Shown: positions 16,650-25,131, counted from the first letter of the stretch. The stretch: DNA of 29,990 bases from an uncultured Collinsella sp. (GCA_900549455.1 UROM01000011.1:1-29990), one strand, 5' to 3'. Translations and numbers: made by a program. The notes: a model not told the origin generated them from the sequence alone.

Positions 16650-18950
16650 ATGTTCGCTGCCGCCATCTCGCTCGTCGGTCTTGCGGCGACCGTCTACCTT
16701 GTTTTGCGCGAGGCCAAGGCCATTCGCGCTCAGTCGGGCACCGTTGCCAAAAGCGCTCTTGGGTGGAGCGTCGCCTTCGGCCTGTTCCAGCTCTTTTTGA
16801 CCATTTGGGGCGCCATTGGCCTCGTCGCCCAAAACGAGCCGCTCGCCTTTGTGATGCTCATCCTGACCAATGCCATCCTCACCGGCTGCGCCTGGGCCAG
16901 TATCGCCCGCGACCGCATCGCCCCGCGCGTCTTTGCGTTCGCCTCGGCCGATGCGCCCGCCCCCACCGGCAAGCTCGCCCGCCTGCGCGGCGCCTTTGTG
17001 GGCAAACCGCTCGTCGCCGCCGTCCTGTGCCTGCTGCTCGCCGGCGTCTTTGCGCTGCTGGGCATGGAGGTCTCGTCCAACCACGACTTTACCTGGGTCT
17101 ACCCCCTGTGCATCCTGCTCGAGTGGGCCATCATCACCACGCTCATGGTCGGCCTGTTCTTCCTGTTCCAGCGCCACGGTGCAGCTCCCGCGGTCCTGGC
17201 CTTTGCCCTCTTTGTCCTGGGCATTGCCGAGTTCTTCGTCATCACGTTTAAATCCATGCCCATCCAGCCGGGCGACCTTTCGGCCATCTCCACCGCCGCC
17301 GCGGTCGCCGGCACCGGCTACACCTTCTCCATCTCGCTGTTCTGCGTGCTGTCCATGGGCTTTACCGCCATCGCTATGCTGCTGTGCGAGTACGCCGGCC
17401 TGGTGGCACCGCACCGTCAGAAGGGCGCCGCCAACGCCAAGTGCATGCTGCTCACCAACCTGCTCGTCGCCGTGCTGTGCCTGGGCGGCGTGACCGCGCA
17501 CGTCACGCTCATCGACTACTACAACACCCTCGGCATCACCGTCTACACCTGGCGTCCGCTCGAGAGCTACTGGCGCGAGGGCTACCTGCCCGCTTTCATT
17601 AGCGCAGCGCAGTCCATCAAGCCGCCCAAACCCGCCGACTACTCCGTCGACGATGCCAAGGCCACGCTCAAAAAGTACGCCAAGGCCTACGACAAGTCCG
17701 ACGCAGCCAAGAGTGACGAGCGCACCGCCGCAAAGGAGCAGTTCGACAGCGAGAAACCCACGGTCATCGCCATCATGAACGAGACTTTCTCGGACCTGTC
17801 CATCTATCAGAACATGCGCGCCGGCTACGAGGGCCCGCAGTACTTTAAGAACCTGTCCAACTGCCTCAGCCGCGGCAAGCTCTACGTGAGCGCCTACGGC
17901 GGCGGTACCGCCAATACCGAGTTTGAGTTTATGACCGGCAACTCCATGGCCAACCTGGGCTCGGGCGTGTACCCCTACACCATCTACAACATGGAAACGA
18001 CCGGTAATCTGGCAGAGCAGTTCAAATCGCTCGGCTATTCCACCACGGCCATGCACCCCAACCACGCGACCAACTGGAACCGCGAGAACGTCTACAAGGA
18101 CTTTGGCTTCGACCAGTTCCTGTCCATCAACGACTTCCAGGGAGCCGACACCCTGCGCGGCATGGTGACCGACCAGGCTACCTACGACAAGATTCTTGAG
18201 CTGCTCGATCAGAACGCCGATCCGCAGTTTATCTTCGACGTGACCATGCAGAACCACTCGGGCTACGATACGGGTCTGCTGCCGGTCGACAAGCAGATGC
18301 ACCTGAACATCGACACGACCGACCTGGACACCAAGACCGTCGAGGACGGCACGCTGTCCGATGTCGACGAGTATGTCTCGTGCATCGAGCAGTCCGACCA
18401 GGCGCTTCGCTACTTCCTCAACGCCTTGAGCAAGCTCGACCGCAAGGTAGTCGTGGTGTTCTGGGGCGACCACCAGCCGTTCTTCCCGTCCAAGTTCAAT
18501 GACAAGTGGTTTACCGGCGAGGACGACGCTACGCATCAAGAGCGCCTGTGGCAGACCGACTACATCATCTGGGCCAACTACGACGTTGCCGGCTGCGACC
18601 AGACGAGCGAGGTCGACGACCTGTCCACCAACTACCTGTCCACGCAACTCATGCAGCTGATCGGCGCACCCCTCTCCGACTACCAGAAGGCGCACATGAC
18701 GCTGCGCGAGTCGCTGCCTGCTATCAACTCCGTGGGCTACGAGGACGCCAGCCTGCGCTGGGCACTCTCCTCCAACGTCACCGGCGACGACGCCGCCGCA
18801 GCAGCCGCCACCAAGGCGCGCGAGGATTACGCCAAGATGCAATACTACGAGATGTTCCGCGACGGCAAGAACGTCTACACCGAGCACTTCCAGACCGAGG
18901 CCAACGAAACCGACCCCAACCTGGCGCCGGGAACAACCAAGATCAAGTAG
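16650..18950 (+). CDS. LTA synthase-family phosphoglycerol transferase (sulfatase fold)
   Basis: This 766-residue membrane enzyme has about five to six N-terminal membrane helices (to about 290), a linker, and an extracellular alkaline-phosphatase/sulfatase-type domain. Key residues of the LtaS family can be placed: Glu378 in MNETFSD, the nucleophile Thr420 in GGGTANTEFEFMTG, His469 in MHPNH, and Asp607-His608 in WGDHQPFF. The role is transfer of glycerophosphate or a similar group onto a cell-surface glycopolymer outside the membrane. Whether the product is classical lipoteichoic acid in this lineage is not known. The ATG at 16650 has GAGGAG at a good distance; a GTG at 16635 is inside that ribosome site. 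A structured 129-bp element starts 20 bases after the stop. Confidence 0.9.
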   Translation: MFAAAISLVGLAATVYLVLREAKAIRAQSGTVAKSALGWSVAFGLFQLFLTIWGAIGLVAQNEPLAFVMLILTNAILTGCAWASIARDRIAPRVFAFASADAPAPTGKLARLRGAFVGKPLVAAVLCLLLAGVFALLGMEVSSNHDFTWVYPLCILLEWAIITTLMVGLFFLFQRHGAAPAVLAFALFVLGIAEFFVITFKSMPIQPGDLSAISTAAAVAGTGYTFSISLFCVLSMGFTAIAMLLCEYAGLVAPHRQKGAANAKCMLLTNLLVAVLCLGGVTAHVTLIDYYNTLGITVYTWRPLESYWREGYLPAFISAAQSIKPPKPADYSVDDAKATLKKYAKAYDKSDAAKSDERTAAKEQFDSEKPTVIAIMNETFSDLSIYQNMRAGYEGPQYFKNLSNCLSRGKLYVSAYGGGTANTEFEFMTGNSMANLGSGVYPYTIYNMETTGNLAEQFKSLGYSTTAMHPNHATNWNRENVYKDFGFDQFLSINDFQGADTLRGMVTDQATYDKILELLDQNADPQFIFDVTMQNHSGYDTGLLPVDKQMHLNIDTTDLDTKTVEDGTLSDVDEYVSCIEQSDQALRYFLNALSKLDRKVVVVFWGDHQPFFPSKFNDKWFTGEDDATHQERLWQTDYIIWANYDVAGCDQTSEVDDLSTNYLSTQLMQLIGAPLSDYQKAHMTLRESLPAINSVGYEDASLRWALSSNVTGDDAAAAAATKAREDYAKMQYYEMFRDGKNVYTEHFQTEANETDPNLAPGTTKIK

Positions 18951-18970
18951 CGACACGTCTTAACTGGTTC

Positions 18971-19099
18971 GTCTGCCCGGCGGCGCGGAACGTAAGGTTC
19001 CCTGCTCGGACAGTCCTGCTCGCACGGAGAGCACATTAAGTGCTCTCCGGCTCGTGCGGAACTCGCGATGAACCTTACGTTCCGCGTCGCCGGGCAGAC
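18971..19099 (+). ncRNA. Structured element A, candidate RNA in the 3' UTR
   Basis: A near-perfect 30-bp stem (18971-19000 with 19070-19099, one G-T pair) encloses a 69-nt core. The core has a second hairpin, GGAGAGCAC-ATTAA-GTGCTCTCC (19026-19048), and conserved single-stranded segments CCTGCTC, ACAGTCCTGC and GTGCGGAACTCGCGAT. Element B (24352-24476, minus) has the same core length and the same unpaired segments, but different stem sequences that remain paired. GACGCCTC follows both. The compensatory changes argue for a conserved RNA or single-stranded DNA structure. A Collinsella-specific RNA motif (Collinsella-1) is described in the literature; I cannot confirm identity. Confidence 0.7.
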
Positions 19100-19185
19100 G
19101 CCTCGGTGTTGAAGCGCGGCTTGTCATGGGGGCATCTGCTGAACATATATAAGTTGAAGGCCACGTCATGCGGCCTTGTTTGTAT

Positions 19186-19548
19186 CCGGAAAGCGTGTCC
19201 CGGAATTCTTGTCTGGAATGGGATGCAGTTTCCGCTTGGGACCTGATTGGGAAAGTGTGTCCCACTATTCAGCTGGATTCCGGGATGTATTTTCCGGTTG
19301 AGGCTCGTTGGGAAAGTGCGTCCCACTTTGGGGGCTGATTCTGGGACGTGGTTTCCGGTTGGCTCTCATTGGGAAAGTTCATCCCATTTCTCGGCCTAAT
19401 TATGGGACGCAGTTTCCCGTTGAGGACCCTTTGGGAAAGTGCGTCCCGGTCTGGGCGCTCAAACTGGGATGGATTTTCCGGATGAGGGCTTGACGGAAAA
19501 TGTGTCCCGTTCCGGGCGCTAATTGTGGGATGCAGTTTCCGCTTGCGG
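19186..19548 (+). repeat. Hairpin array 1: six degenerate units of about 61 bp
   Basis: Units start near 19186, 19247, 19308, 19369, 19431 and 19490. Each holds GGGAAAGTGCGTCCC (variants allowed), an 18-nt variable stretch, its imperfect inverse GGGACGCANTTTCCC, and a linker of about 12 nt usually ending in CTC or CT. The two halves can pair as a 15-bp imperfect stem. No unit is identical to another. The order of units matches array 2. A small AAGGCC/GGCCTT hairpin (19157-19177) lies between element A and the array. No coding is likely: 61 is not a multiple of 3. Confidence 0.9.
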
Positions 19549-19566
19549 AGTCTCCACTCAACAGAA

Positions 19567-19607
19567 AACCCGGGTGGCCTGTTTTTTGGCTACCCGGGTT
19601 TTTGGGT
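19567..19607. terminator. Terminator of the surface protein gene
   Basis: AACCCGGGTGGCC (19567-19579) pairs with GGCTACCCGGGTT (19588-19600) with one G-T pair. T-runs follow on both strands (TTTT then CTG on the minus strand). It lies about 30 bases after the surface protein stop. Confidence 0.85.
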
Positions 19608-19629
19608 TGTCGATATGTTCGACTGGCTA

Positions 19630-22600
19630 CTAGTGGGTCTTGCGGCGCTTGATCAGCATGATGAGGGCTATCACCACGAGCGTTGCTCCCGCTGCTGCTG
19701 CGGTGGCGACTAGGGCGAATGTTTGGTCGCCGGTGTTTGCGAGGTTCTTCGCTGTGGTCGTAGTCTCGACCTTGGTGTCGGTCTTAGCTCCGTTGTCGGA
19801 CTTGGGCTTGTCCGGGTTCGTCGGGGTCTCAGGAGTCTCGGGGTCCTTTGAGCCTTCGGAATCGGTTGGGCCGGCGGTGTTTACCAGCGTATGGTCCAGG
19901 AACTTCTTGGCGCCCGCACTTGCCTGTGAGAACAGGCGGCGCGTGCGGATCGGGGTGGCGTTCACCGTTGTGAGCGCCGTCTCCTCGGCCTCGATATTCA
20001 CGAGCGTCGTGCCGGTGTCGAGGCCCACCTCGTTGTATCCCACGTGGCAGTAATACTGCGCACCGTCATCGTCTGCGGTCAGGTCAATCTCGAGCTTTGA
20101 GGCCGTTCCAGCCGCGAGGTTGCCATCGGCACCCACGAGCTTAAACTCTGTCTCGCCGCGGCCCTTGCGGTACCACATATAGGTCGGTGCCAGCCCTGTT
20201 TCGCTATCGTCGGCACCGAGTTGCTTCACATGGCCAATCGCCGAGAGCGTCAGGTGGCTTCCCGCCGTGCGCTCAACCGAAGAGTCGTATCCAAGATCCG
20301 ACCTCTCCGCTGTATCCGCCGCAGGTCCGCTCACGGTCATCGTCATGCCAACGGGCATGGTCTTGACCGTGATGATTGCCGAGCGAATACCCGTTTCGGT
20401 CGTGGATCCATTTTCAACAGCTGCGATAGCGAATCGATACTCCGTGTTGGGCTGCAACCCATCCCAGGTAAGCGAGGTCTGCGTGTTGCCGGCAATCTTC
20501 CAGCTGTTGACGACGGCGTCCGCCGCATTGCTCTGCAGCATGCCCACGCCGTAGCTAAAGCCACTCTTGTTTGCGAGCACGTCGTCCCAGCTAAACGCGA
20601 CACTGGTCGAATCAACGGCGTTTGCCGTAAAGCCCGTCACGGCCGGTGCCTCGGGCATCTCGACATCCTTGACGTCATAGCCCACGATCCAGAACTGGTC
20701 GGTGTCCTTGGTGCCGAGTTTGTCGCCCGAGTCTGCCTCGAACTTGTCGACATCCACCGCGTTGACGCCCAGACGCCACACAAAACCGTACTTGCCCTGC
20801 GCGGCCTCGGGCAGGTTGTCGACGGTGCCGCCGTATTCGGTCGATTCACTCGAGGAGTTACCCGTAGTAAAGCCGGCGTTGGCACCAAAGCACAGGCCGC
20901 CAAACAACTCGTGCTTTGCGAGCTTCGCGCCCATGACAACGCTGCCGTTCAGCGTCAAGCCGAGCTCGAGCTCCTGCTCCTTGCCCTCCTCGACTTCGAT
21001 GGTCTGCTCAATGCTCGCCCCCGACTGCGCGGCGGCGCCGTTAAACCCATCGTGCGTGTAGGCGCGCGTTACGCCAGGCTTGCCCAGGCCAAAGGAATCC
21101 CCAACGGGAGTCTCGCCGTTGAGCGTCGTTTGATAGGTTCCGGGTTCTCCCGACCGGTTGGTCAAAAAGTAGCTGAGCGGCGTCATATTGTGCTGTTTGG
21201 CAATGCGGTCATAGGCCTCGACATTAACGACCGAGGTCTGCGCGCCGAGCGACACGGGCGCCGCCATCACGCCCTTGCCACCAGTTTCCTCATTTTCGAT
21301 CTCATACTCGTAATAGACCATCGGAATCGTGTAGAGCACGGCCTTGTCACCCTCGCCGGCATGCGACTCATAGCTTACGCTTGCGCTGACCGTGCGCTCG
21401 CTCCGGTAGTCATAGCATCCCTCGGCGGCAAAATCGACTGAAGCATTCATCGCGACCAGGGGCGGACCGGTCTGCACCTCGACGGCAACGCCCAACTCGG
21501 CGCCAATGGTATAGCCCTGGGATGTCCCCGTGCCCTTTTCCTCTCCGTATGACGTGCCGCCCAACACCAGATAGCCGTATGCCTGCTCCAGATCCTCAAC
21601 ATAGGGCGCATCCTGCAGCACGGCAAGCACGCGCGGGTTGGTATAGACCTTGTAGCGGTCCTTGTACGTGATCTTGACGCTGTCGTTGTCGACATCGGGC
21701 AGCGCGAGCGAGATAAATGTGCCGTAGGTAGTGCCGCGACGGTTGCTCTCGCTAATCACCTGCTCCTCGCCGCGGCGCACCTTTCCGTTCTCGTCGAGCG
21801 AAAAATGCGAGGCGGTCATCCAATAGTAGTCATCGTTCTTGCGCAGGTCCTCGTCGCGGTGCTTGCCCACCACGGCGATAAAGCTCTCGTTATAGCGGTC
21901 CGAACCCGAGACGCTGCCCGCCTTGACGTCGCTGATCCACACCTGCTCTATACCCTTGTGGTCATGCTTGTTGCTGCTGTTGTATTGCTGACCGCTCATG
22001 CTCATGGTTCCGACCATGGACCCCAAGCCCTGAGCCCCGCTCTGTGCCGTGTTGCAGGCAAAGTCGCGGAACACATCGCCGCCCACGAGCACCTCGTCGA
22101 CCGCCAGCTGCTCGGACAGGCCGTCAAGATTGGCAGTGGCAAGGGCAATAGGCGCCAAGGTGCACGGATAGCGCTTATCCTGAGAGCTATCCTTCCATGC
22201 GCTGTTGGGCACATGCATCAGCCCATAGGAGGCGAGGAGCCCGTCTCTGTATTCCTTGCAATCGGAAAGCTTGAACTCGCCAGACTCCGAGTCAAAATAC
22301 GCGTAGCGGTACAGCGCGCCGTACAGCCCCTTGCTGCCGTCAGAAGCGCCGTAATCAAAAGCGCTGCGTTGCCAGTCATAGCCCGCAAGAATAAGGCCCG
22401 TGACGGTTTCACCCGTCTTCTTTCCTTCTTCATCGTAGGCGGCAAACGTGCCGAACGTCGCATTCGCAGCGACCATGGTCTTGCCGTTCGCGGAGAGGGA
22501 GATTGCGCCCGCGTCGCCCAGAGCATCGACATGGACGAGCGCACCCTTGGATGCATCCCACGAAAACAGCTCGCAATGCGTCGACTTATCAATATTCTTC

Positions 22601-23718
22601 TTGCCGTAGGGTGCCGAGACCACGATGGCGAGGTCATCGCAAAAATCGCGATCGAGGTCGCCGGCCGCTAGCGAAACGACAGGAGCTGACTGAAGCTGCG
22701 TCCAGGAGTCGTTCCCGCCCTTGTTGTGCGTGGTGTAGTCCGCGGCGTTACCGGCATCGATCTTGACGACACTTTGCTTCCAGTTGCCGCCCTCCAAGTC
22801 ATACATGTCGACTACAGCCTTGCGCACGCCGTTCTCGTCGACATAGCAGCCCGCGTAGACAAAAAGCTCGTCGACGCCGTCGCCATCGACATCGCCCGCC
22901 TCGACATCAAAGACGGCGTCGTGCTCTTGCAGGTAACCGGCATCCAGGTACTTAAAACGGCCTTCGTACATCATATTAGTGTTGACCGTCACCGGCAGGT
23001 GTGTGTCGAGAGTGCGCGTACGCCCGTTGCTAAACGAGTAGAGGACCAGCTCAACCTTTCCGGCGTATGACTTGCCGTCAATCGTCGTGGAGGAACTGTC
23101 GCCGTAGGCACGGAGCTCGGCAACGCGGCTCTTTTTGCCCGTGCTGGCGTCGCTGCAGAACTCAACACTCGTGGCGTGAATGCCCGAGAAACCGTTGTTG
23201 TCGTTGGCGAGTACTGTTGAGGACTCATTGTTGCTTAGGTACGACCAGGTGCCGCCACCGTAGTCGCTATGCTTGTAGAGATCGCTGTTCGTATCGAAGT
23301 TGTTGACGTTTTGCCAGAACTTTGCGGCGCCCCACACACTTCCATAGCCATCGGTGAGTTTGCTGCTGCCGCCAATGTCACCGCGCTCGACGTTCTCGAG
23401 CTTGTCGCGCAGAGTGTAGCGATTGCCATGGCTACCGTTAGCTGCCATATAGACCTCGCTGCGCGTGGCAAACGTCGTGGGGGTATCAGTGGAATAGGGG
23501 CCAACGGTATCGGCCGGAATGTCCTCGCTCGTGCCCAGACCCAGGGCTTGATAATCCTGCTCGGTCATATCGGTGATTGCGGGCGCGTCTGCCGCCTGGG
23601 CAACCTGGGGCGTGGCCGTGAAGCAGGCGACGCTCGTGGCGATCAACGCAGCAAGCGCCGCCGTCCCAACAAGCGGGATTTTCGACAGCCTACGGATACG
23701 GGGGTGTGGAACGTACAT
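19630..23718 (-). CDS. Large secreted cell-wall-anchored protein, FG-GAP-like repeats, FN3, LANTG sorting signal
   Basis: This 1362-residue product has a signal peptide (Arg/Lys-rich start, hydrophobic core about 15-34, likely cleavage after AQA at 40-42). FG-GAP/VCBS-like repeats with Ca-binding loops follow (GDVDGDGVDE 275-284, GDLDRDFCDD 353-362, degenerate ones near 530 and 675). A strand-rich unassigned domain spans about 685-1015, an FN3 domain about 1022-1121 and an Ig-like region about 1125-1245. A Pro/Thr/Lys stalk leads to LANTG (1326-1330), a membrane helix and KRRK. LAXTG is the motif class E sortases use, so the protein is probably wall-linked and adhesive or enzymatic. The ATG at 23718 has GAGG upstream; one at 23754 lies inside a regulatory repeat. 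No sortase gene is nearby. Confidence 0.88.
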   Translation of the reverse strand: MYVPHPRIRRLSKIPLVGTAALAALIATSVACFTATPQVAQAADAPAITDMTEQDYQALGLGTSEDIPADTVGPYSTDTPTTFATRSEVYMAANGSHGNRYTLRDKLENVERGDIGGSSKLTDGYGSVWGAAKFWQNVNNFDTNSDLYKHSDYGGGTWSYLSNNESSTVLANDNNGFSGIHATSVEFCSDASTGKKSRVAELRAYGDSSSTTIDGKSYAGKVELVLYSFSNGRTRTLDTHLPVTVNTNMMYEGRFKYLDAGYLQEHDAVFDVEAGDVDGDGVDELFVYAGCYVDENGVRKAVVDMYDLEGGNWKQSVVKIDAGNAADYTTHNKGGNDSWTQLQSAPVVSLAAGDLDRDFCDDLAIVVSAPYGKKNIDKSTHCELFSWDASKGALVHVDALGDAGAISLSANGKTMVAANATFGTFAAYDEEGKKTGETVTGLILAGYDWQRSAFDYGASDGSKGLYGALYRYAYFDSESGEFKLSDCKEYRDGLLASYGLMHVPNSAWKDSSQDKRYPCTLAPIALATANLDGLSEQLAVDEVLVGGDVFRDFACNTAQSGAQGLGSMVGTMSMSGQQYNSSNKHDHKGIEQVWISDVKAGSVSGSDRYNESFIAVVGKHRDEDLRKNDDYYWMTASHFSLDENGKVRRGEEQVISESNRRGTTYGTFISLALPDVDNDSVKITYKDRYKVYTNPRVLAVLQDAPYVEDLEQAYGYLVLGGTSYGEEKGTGTSQGYTIGAELGVAVEVQTGPPLVAMNASVDFAAEGCYDYRSERTVSASVSYESHAGEGDKAVLYTIPMVYYEYEIENEETGGKGVMAAPVSLGAQTSVVNVEAYDRIAKQHNMTPLSYFLTNRSGEPGTYQTTLNGETPVGDSFGLGKPGVTRAYTHDGFNGAAAQSGASIEQTIEVEEGKEQELELGLTLNGSVVMGAKLAKHELFGGLCFGANAGFTTGNSSSESTEYGGTVDNLPEAAQGKYGFVWRLGVNAVDVDKFEADSGDKLGTKDTDQFWIVGYDVKDVEMPEAPAVTGFTANAVDSTSVAFSWDDVLANKSGFSYGVGMLQSNAADAVVNSWKIAGNTQTSLTWDGLQPNTEYRFAIAAVENGSTTETGIRSAIITVKTMPVGMTMTVSGPAADTAERSDLGYDSSVERTAGSHLTLSAIGHVKQLGADDSETGLAPTYMWYRKGRGETEFKLVGADGNLAAGTASKLEIDLTADDDGAQYYCHVGYNEVGLDTGTTLVNIEAEETALTTVNATPIRTRRLFSQASAGAKKFLDHTLVNTAGPTDSEGSKDPETPETPTNPDKPKSDNGAKTDTKVETTTTAKNLANTGDQTFALVATAAAAGATLVVIALIMLIKRRKTH

Positions 23719-23747
23719 GAGGGACCTCGCTTTATTCGAGTGGAGTG

Positions 23748-23822
23748 GACTCATTTTTGCAAATGATACATCCGATGCCCGATATCACGTGTCTCATTTT
23801 CGCCAACGGCGTGTCTCATTTT
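23748..23822 (-). promoter_or_regulatory. Three phased AAAATGAGAC repeats upstream of the surface gene
   Basis: On the minus strand AAAATGAGAC (23812-23821 and 23790-23799) and the variant AAAAATGAGTC (23748-23758) are direct repeats spaced 22 and 42 bases apart, about two and four helical turns. They lie just upstream of the start at 23718. A TATCAT that could be a -10 box lies at 23767-23762. Repeats of about 9 bp with about 12 between resemble LytTR-type sites, but this is inference. Confidence 0.45.
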
Positions 23823-23840
23823 TGAGAATCCGAGATGCCG

Positions 23841-24312
23841 CGGAAATCTTATCCCAGCTCAAAGGCCATTTCTGGGATGTATTTTCCGTCGAGTGCCTCA
23901 TCGGGAAACTGCATCCCATTTCAAGCGTCGATTCTGGGACGCACTTTCCCCTTAGACCCTCAACCGGAAACCGCATCCCACTTTGAGCGCAAATTCCGGG
24001 ATGCATTTTCCGCTTGAGCCTCATTGGGAAACGGCGTCCCACTTTGAGGGCTGATTGTGGGATGCATTTTCCGGTTTTGCTCTCATTGGGAAAATGCATC
24101 CCGTTTCTTGACCGAATAATGGGACGCAATTTCCCGTTGGAGCGCCTTTGGGAAAGTGTGTCCCACTTCGACCGCCCAGAGTGGGATGCACTTTCCGCAA
24201 AGCACCTCAACGGGAAACTACGTCCCATTCCAAAGGCAAATTCCGGGACGCATTTTTCGAAAGCCTGCCCATCCGGAAAGCCCGTCCACTTTGGACGCAT
24301 CCGGGCACGGAA
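23841..24312 (+). repeat. Hairpin array 2: seven units plus a truncated eighth
   Basis: Units start near 23841, 23902, 23963, 24024, 24086, 24148 and 24209; a decayed unit runs from 24272 to about 24312. They have the same architecture and the same orientation as array 1. Unit 4 here matches array 1 unit 3 (shared ACTTTGRGGGCTGATT and GCTCTCA), and unit 5 matches array 1 unit 4 (shared TTTCTYG and GGGACGCA). So the arrays are collinear, offset by one. They lie on either side of the surface protein gene. Confidence 0.9.
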
Positions 24313-24351
24313 CCATCGACCTATCAGGCCTCCCATCACAATAAAGAGGCG

Positions 24352-24476
24352 TCCTCCCGGACGGCGGGGCACGAAGTTCATCGCGAGTTCCGCACGCAAA
24401 GAAGGCCACTTAATGTGGCCTTCGTCTTGCGCAGGACTGTAGAGCAGGGAACTTCGTGCCCCGACGCCCGGGAGGA
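24352..24476 (-). ncRNA. Structured element B, candidate RNA in the 3' UTR
   Basis: On the minus strand a 28-bp stem with two mismatches (24352-24379 with 24449-24476) encloses a 69-nt core. The core holds CCTGCTC, ACAGTCCTGC, a hairpin GAAGGCCAC-ATTAA-GTGGCCTTC and GTGCGGAACTCGCGAT. Core length and unpaired bases match element A while stem sequences differ in a paired way. It starts 44 bases after the flavodoxin stop, in sense orientation; GACGCCTC and a short T-rich stretch follow. Confidence 0.7.
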
Positions 24477-24520
24477 TGTTTCATTTAGAAAGATGGACCG
24501 ACCGCCGTCAGCGATGGGAG

Positions 24521-25072
24521 CTACTCCCCCAGCACGGCCTTTTTGGCGGCTGCAGCCATGTTGTCCAGATCATCCTTGGTGGGATGGTCCTTCGCGGCAA
24601 CCCAGTTGTCGAGCAGCAACTTAGCGCGGGCGTTGTCGGGATCTTGCTCGAGCATGGCCTCGTAGCGCTGCTTGACCGCGGGGCCCATCTTGCCCTGGCA
24701 CATCACCCAGCCCGCAAGCTCGGCATCCCCAGCCAAATTGGAAGTTACGCGGTCGATAATCTGCTGGTAATAGCTCTGATCAGCGCCAAAACCGCAGGTG
24801 CCAAACAGGAAGACGCGCTTGCCGTGCAAGGCGGAGAGCAACGCCGCGACCGAAGGCGCGCACGCGCCCTTGTCGCACCAAAAACCGACGAGCACCGTGT
24901 CGGCCGCGCAGGCGCCCTGCGCCTCGAGCGCAACCTGACCTGCATCCGCATCGTCGCTCAACGCCGCGGCATGGACAAACTCAACACCTGCAGCCTGCAG
25001 AGCGCGCTTGATCGCGCCCGAAACCATCCTGGTATTACCGCTCTTGCTGTTAACCACCAAAGAGCACGTCAT
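24521..25072 (-). CDS. Flavodoxin-like family protein
   Basis: This 183-residue protein opens with a flavodoxin phosphate loop, VVNSKSGNTRMVSGAI, and continues with VGFWCDKGACAPSV and VFLFGTCGFGADQSYYQQ, the positions of the other FMN-contacting loops. A C-terminal helical region with MCQGKMGPAVKQRYEAML follows. It resembles the gut-bacterial flavodoxin-family group that includes BilS, the partner of bilirubin reductase BilR. No bilR-like gene is in the window, so that function is not assigned. The ATG at 25072 lies 10 bases after GAGG; a GTG at 25078 is 4 bases from it, so the start is uncertain by two codons. A candidate promoter lies at 25132-25159. Structured element B follows the stop. 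Confidence 0.85.
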   Translation of the reverse strand: MTCSLVVNSKSGNTRMVSGAIKRALQAAGVEFVHAAALSDDADAGQVALEAQGACAADTVLVGFWCDKGACAPSVAALLSALHGKRVFLFGTCGFGADQSYYQQIIDRVTSNLAGDAELAGWVMCQGKMGPAVKQRYEAMLEQDPDNARAKLLLDNWVAAKDHPTKDDLDNMAAAAKKAVLGE

Positions 25073-25131
25073 AGTCACGTTGCCTCGTTTCCCCCAAAAC
25101 TAAAGCCACTAATGCAATTTATTAGATGAAT

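Noticed and set aside
16458..18956. 832-aa minus-strand frame opposite the LTA-synthase-family gene
   Set aside because: It is a shadow of a gene with intact catalytic motifs, and it has no ribosome site or family match.
19308..19493. Open frame across hairpin array 1 as a coding gene
   Set aside because: The repeat period of about 61 bp is not a multiple of 3, conservation follows the palindromes and not codons, and there is no ribosome site.
19186..24312. CRISPR arrays
   Set aside because: No constant repeat exists; both arms vary between units, the spacer-like parts are related between the two arrays, and no cas gene is near.
23794..24399. 201-aa frame across array 2 and element B (minus strand)
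   Set aside because: It is the same repeat sequence read in shifting frames (recurring GKCVP/FP peptides come from the hairpin motif), and it runs into the structured element.
24521..25072. Assignment as BilS of a bilirubin reduction system
   Set aside because: The resemblance is at family level only, and no bilR-like reductase is adjacent, so it is left as a flavodoxin-like protein.
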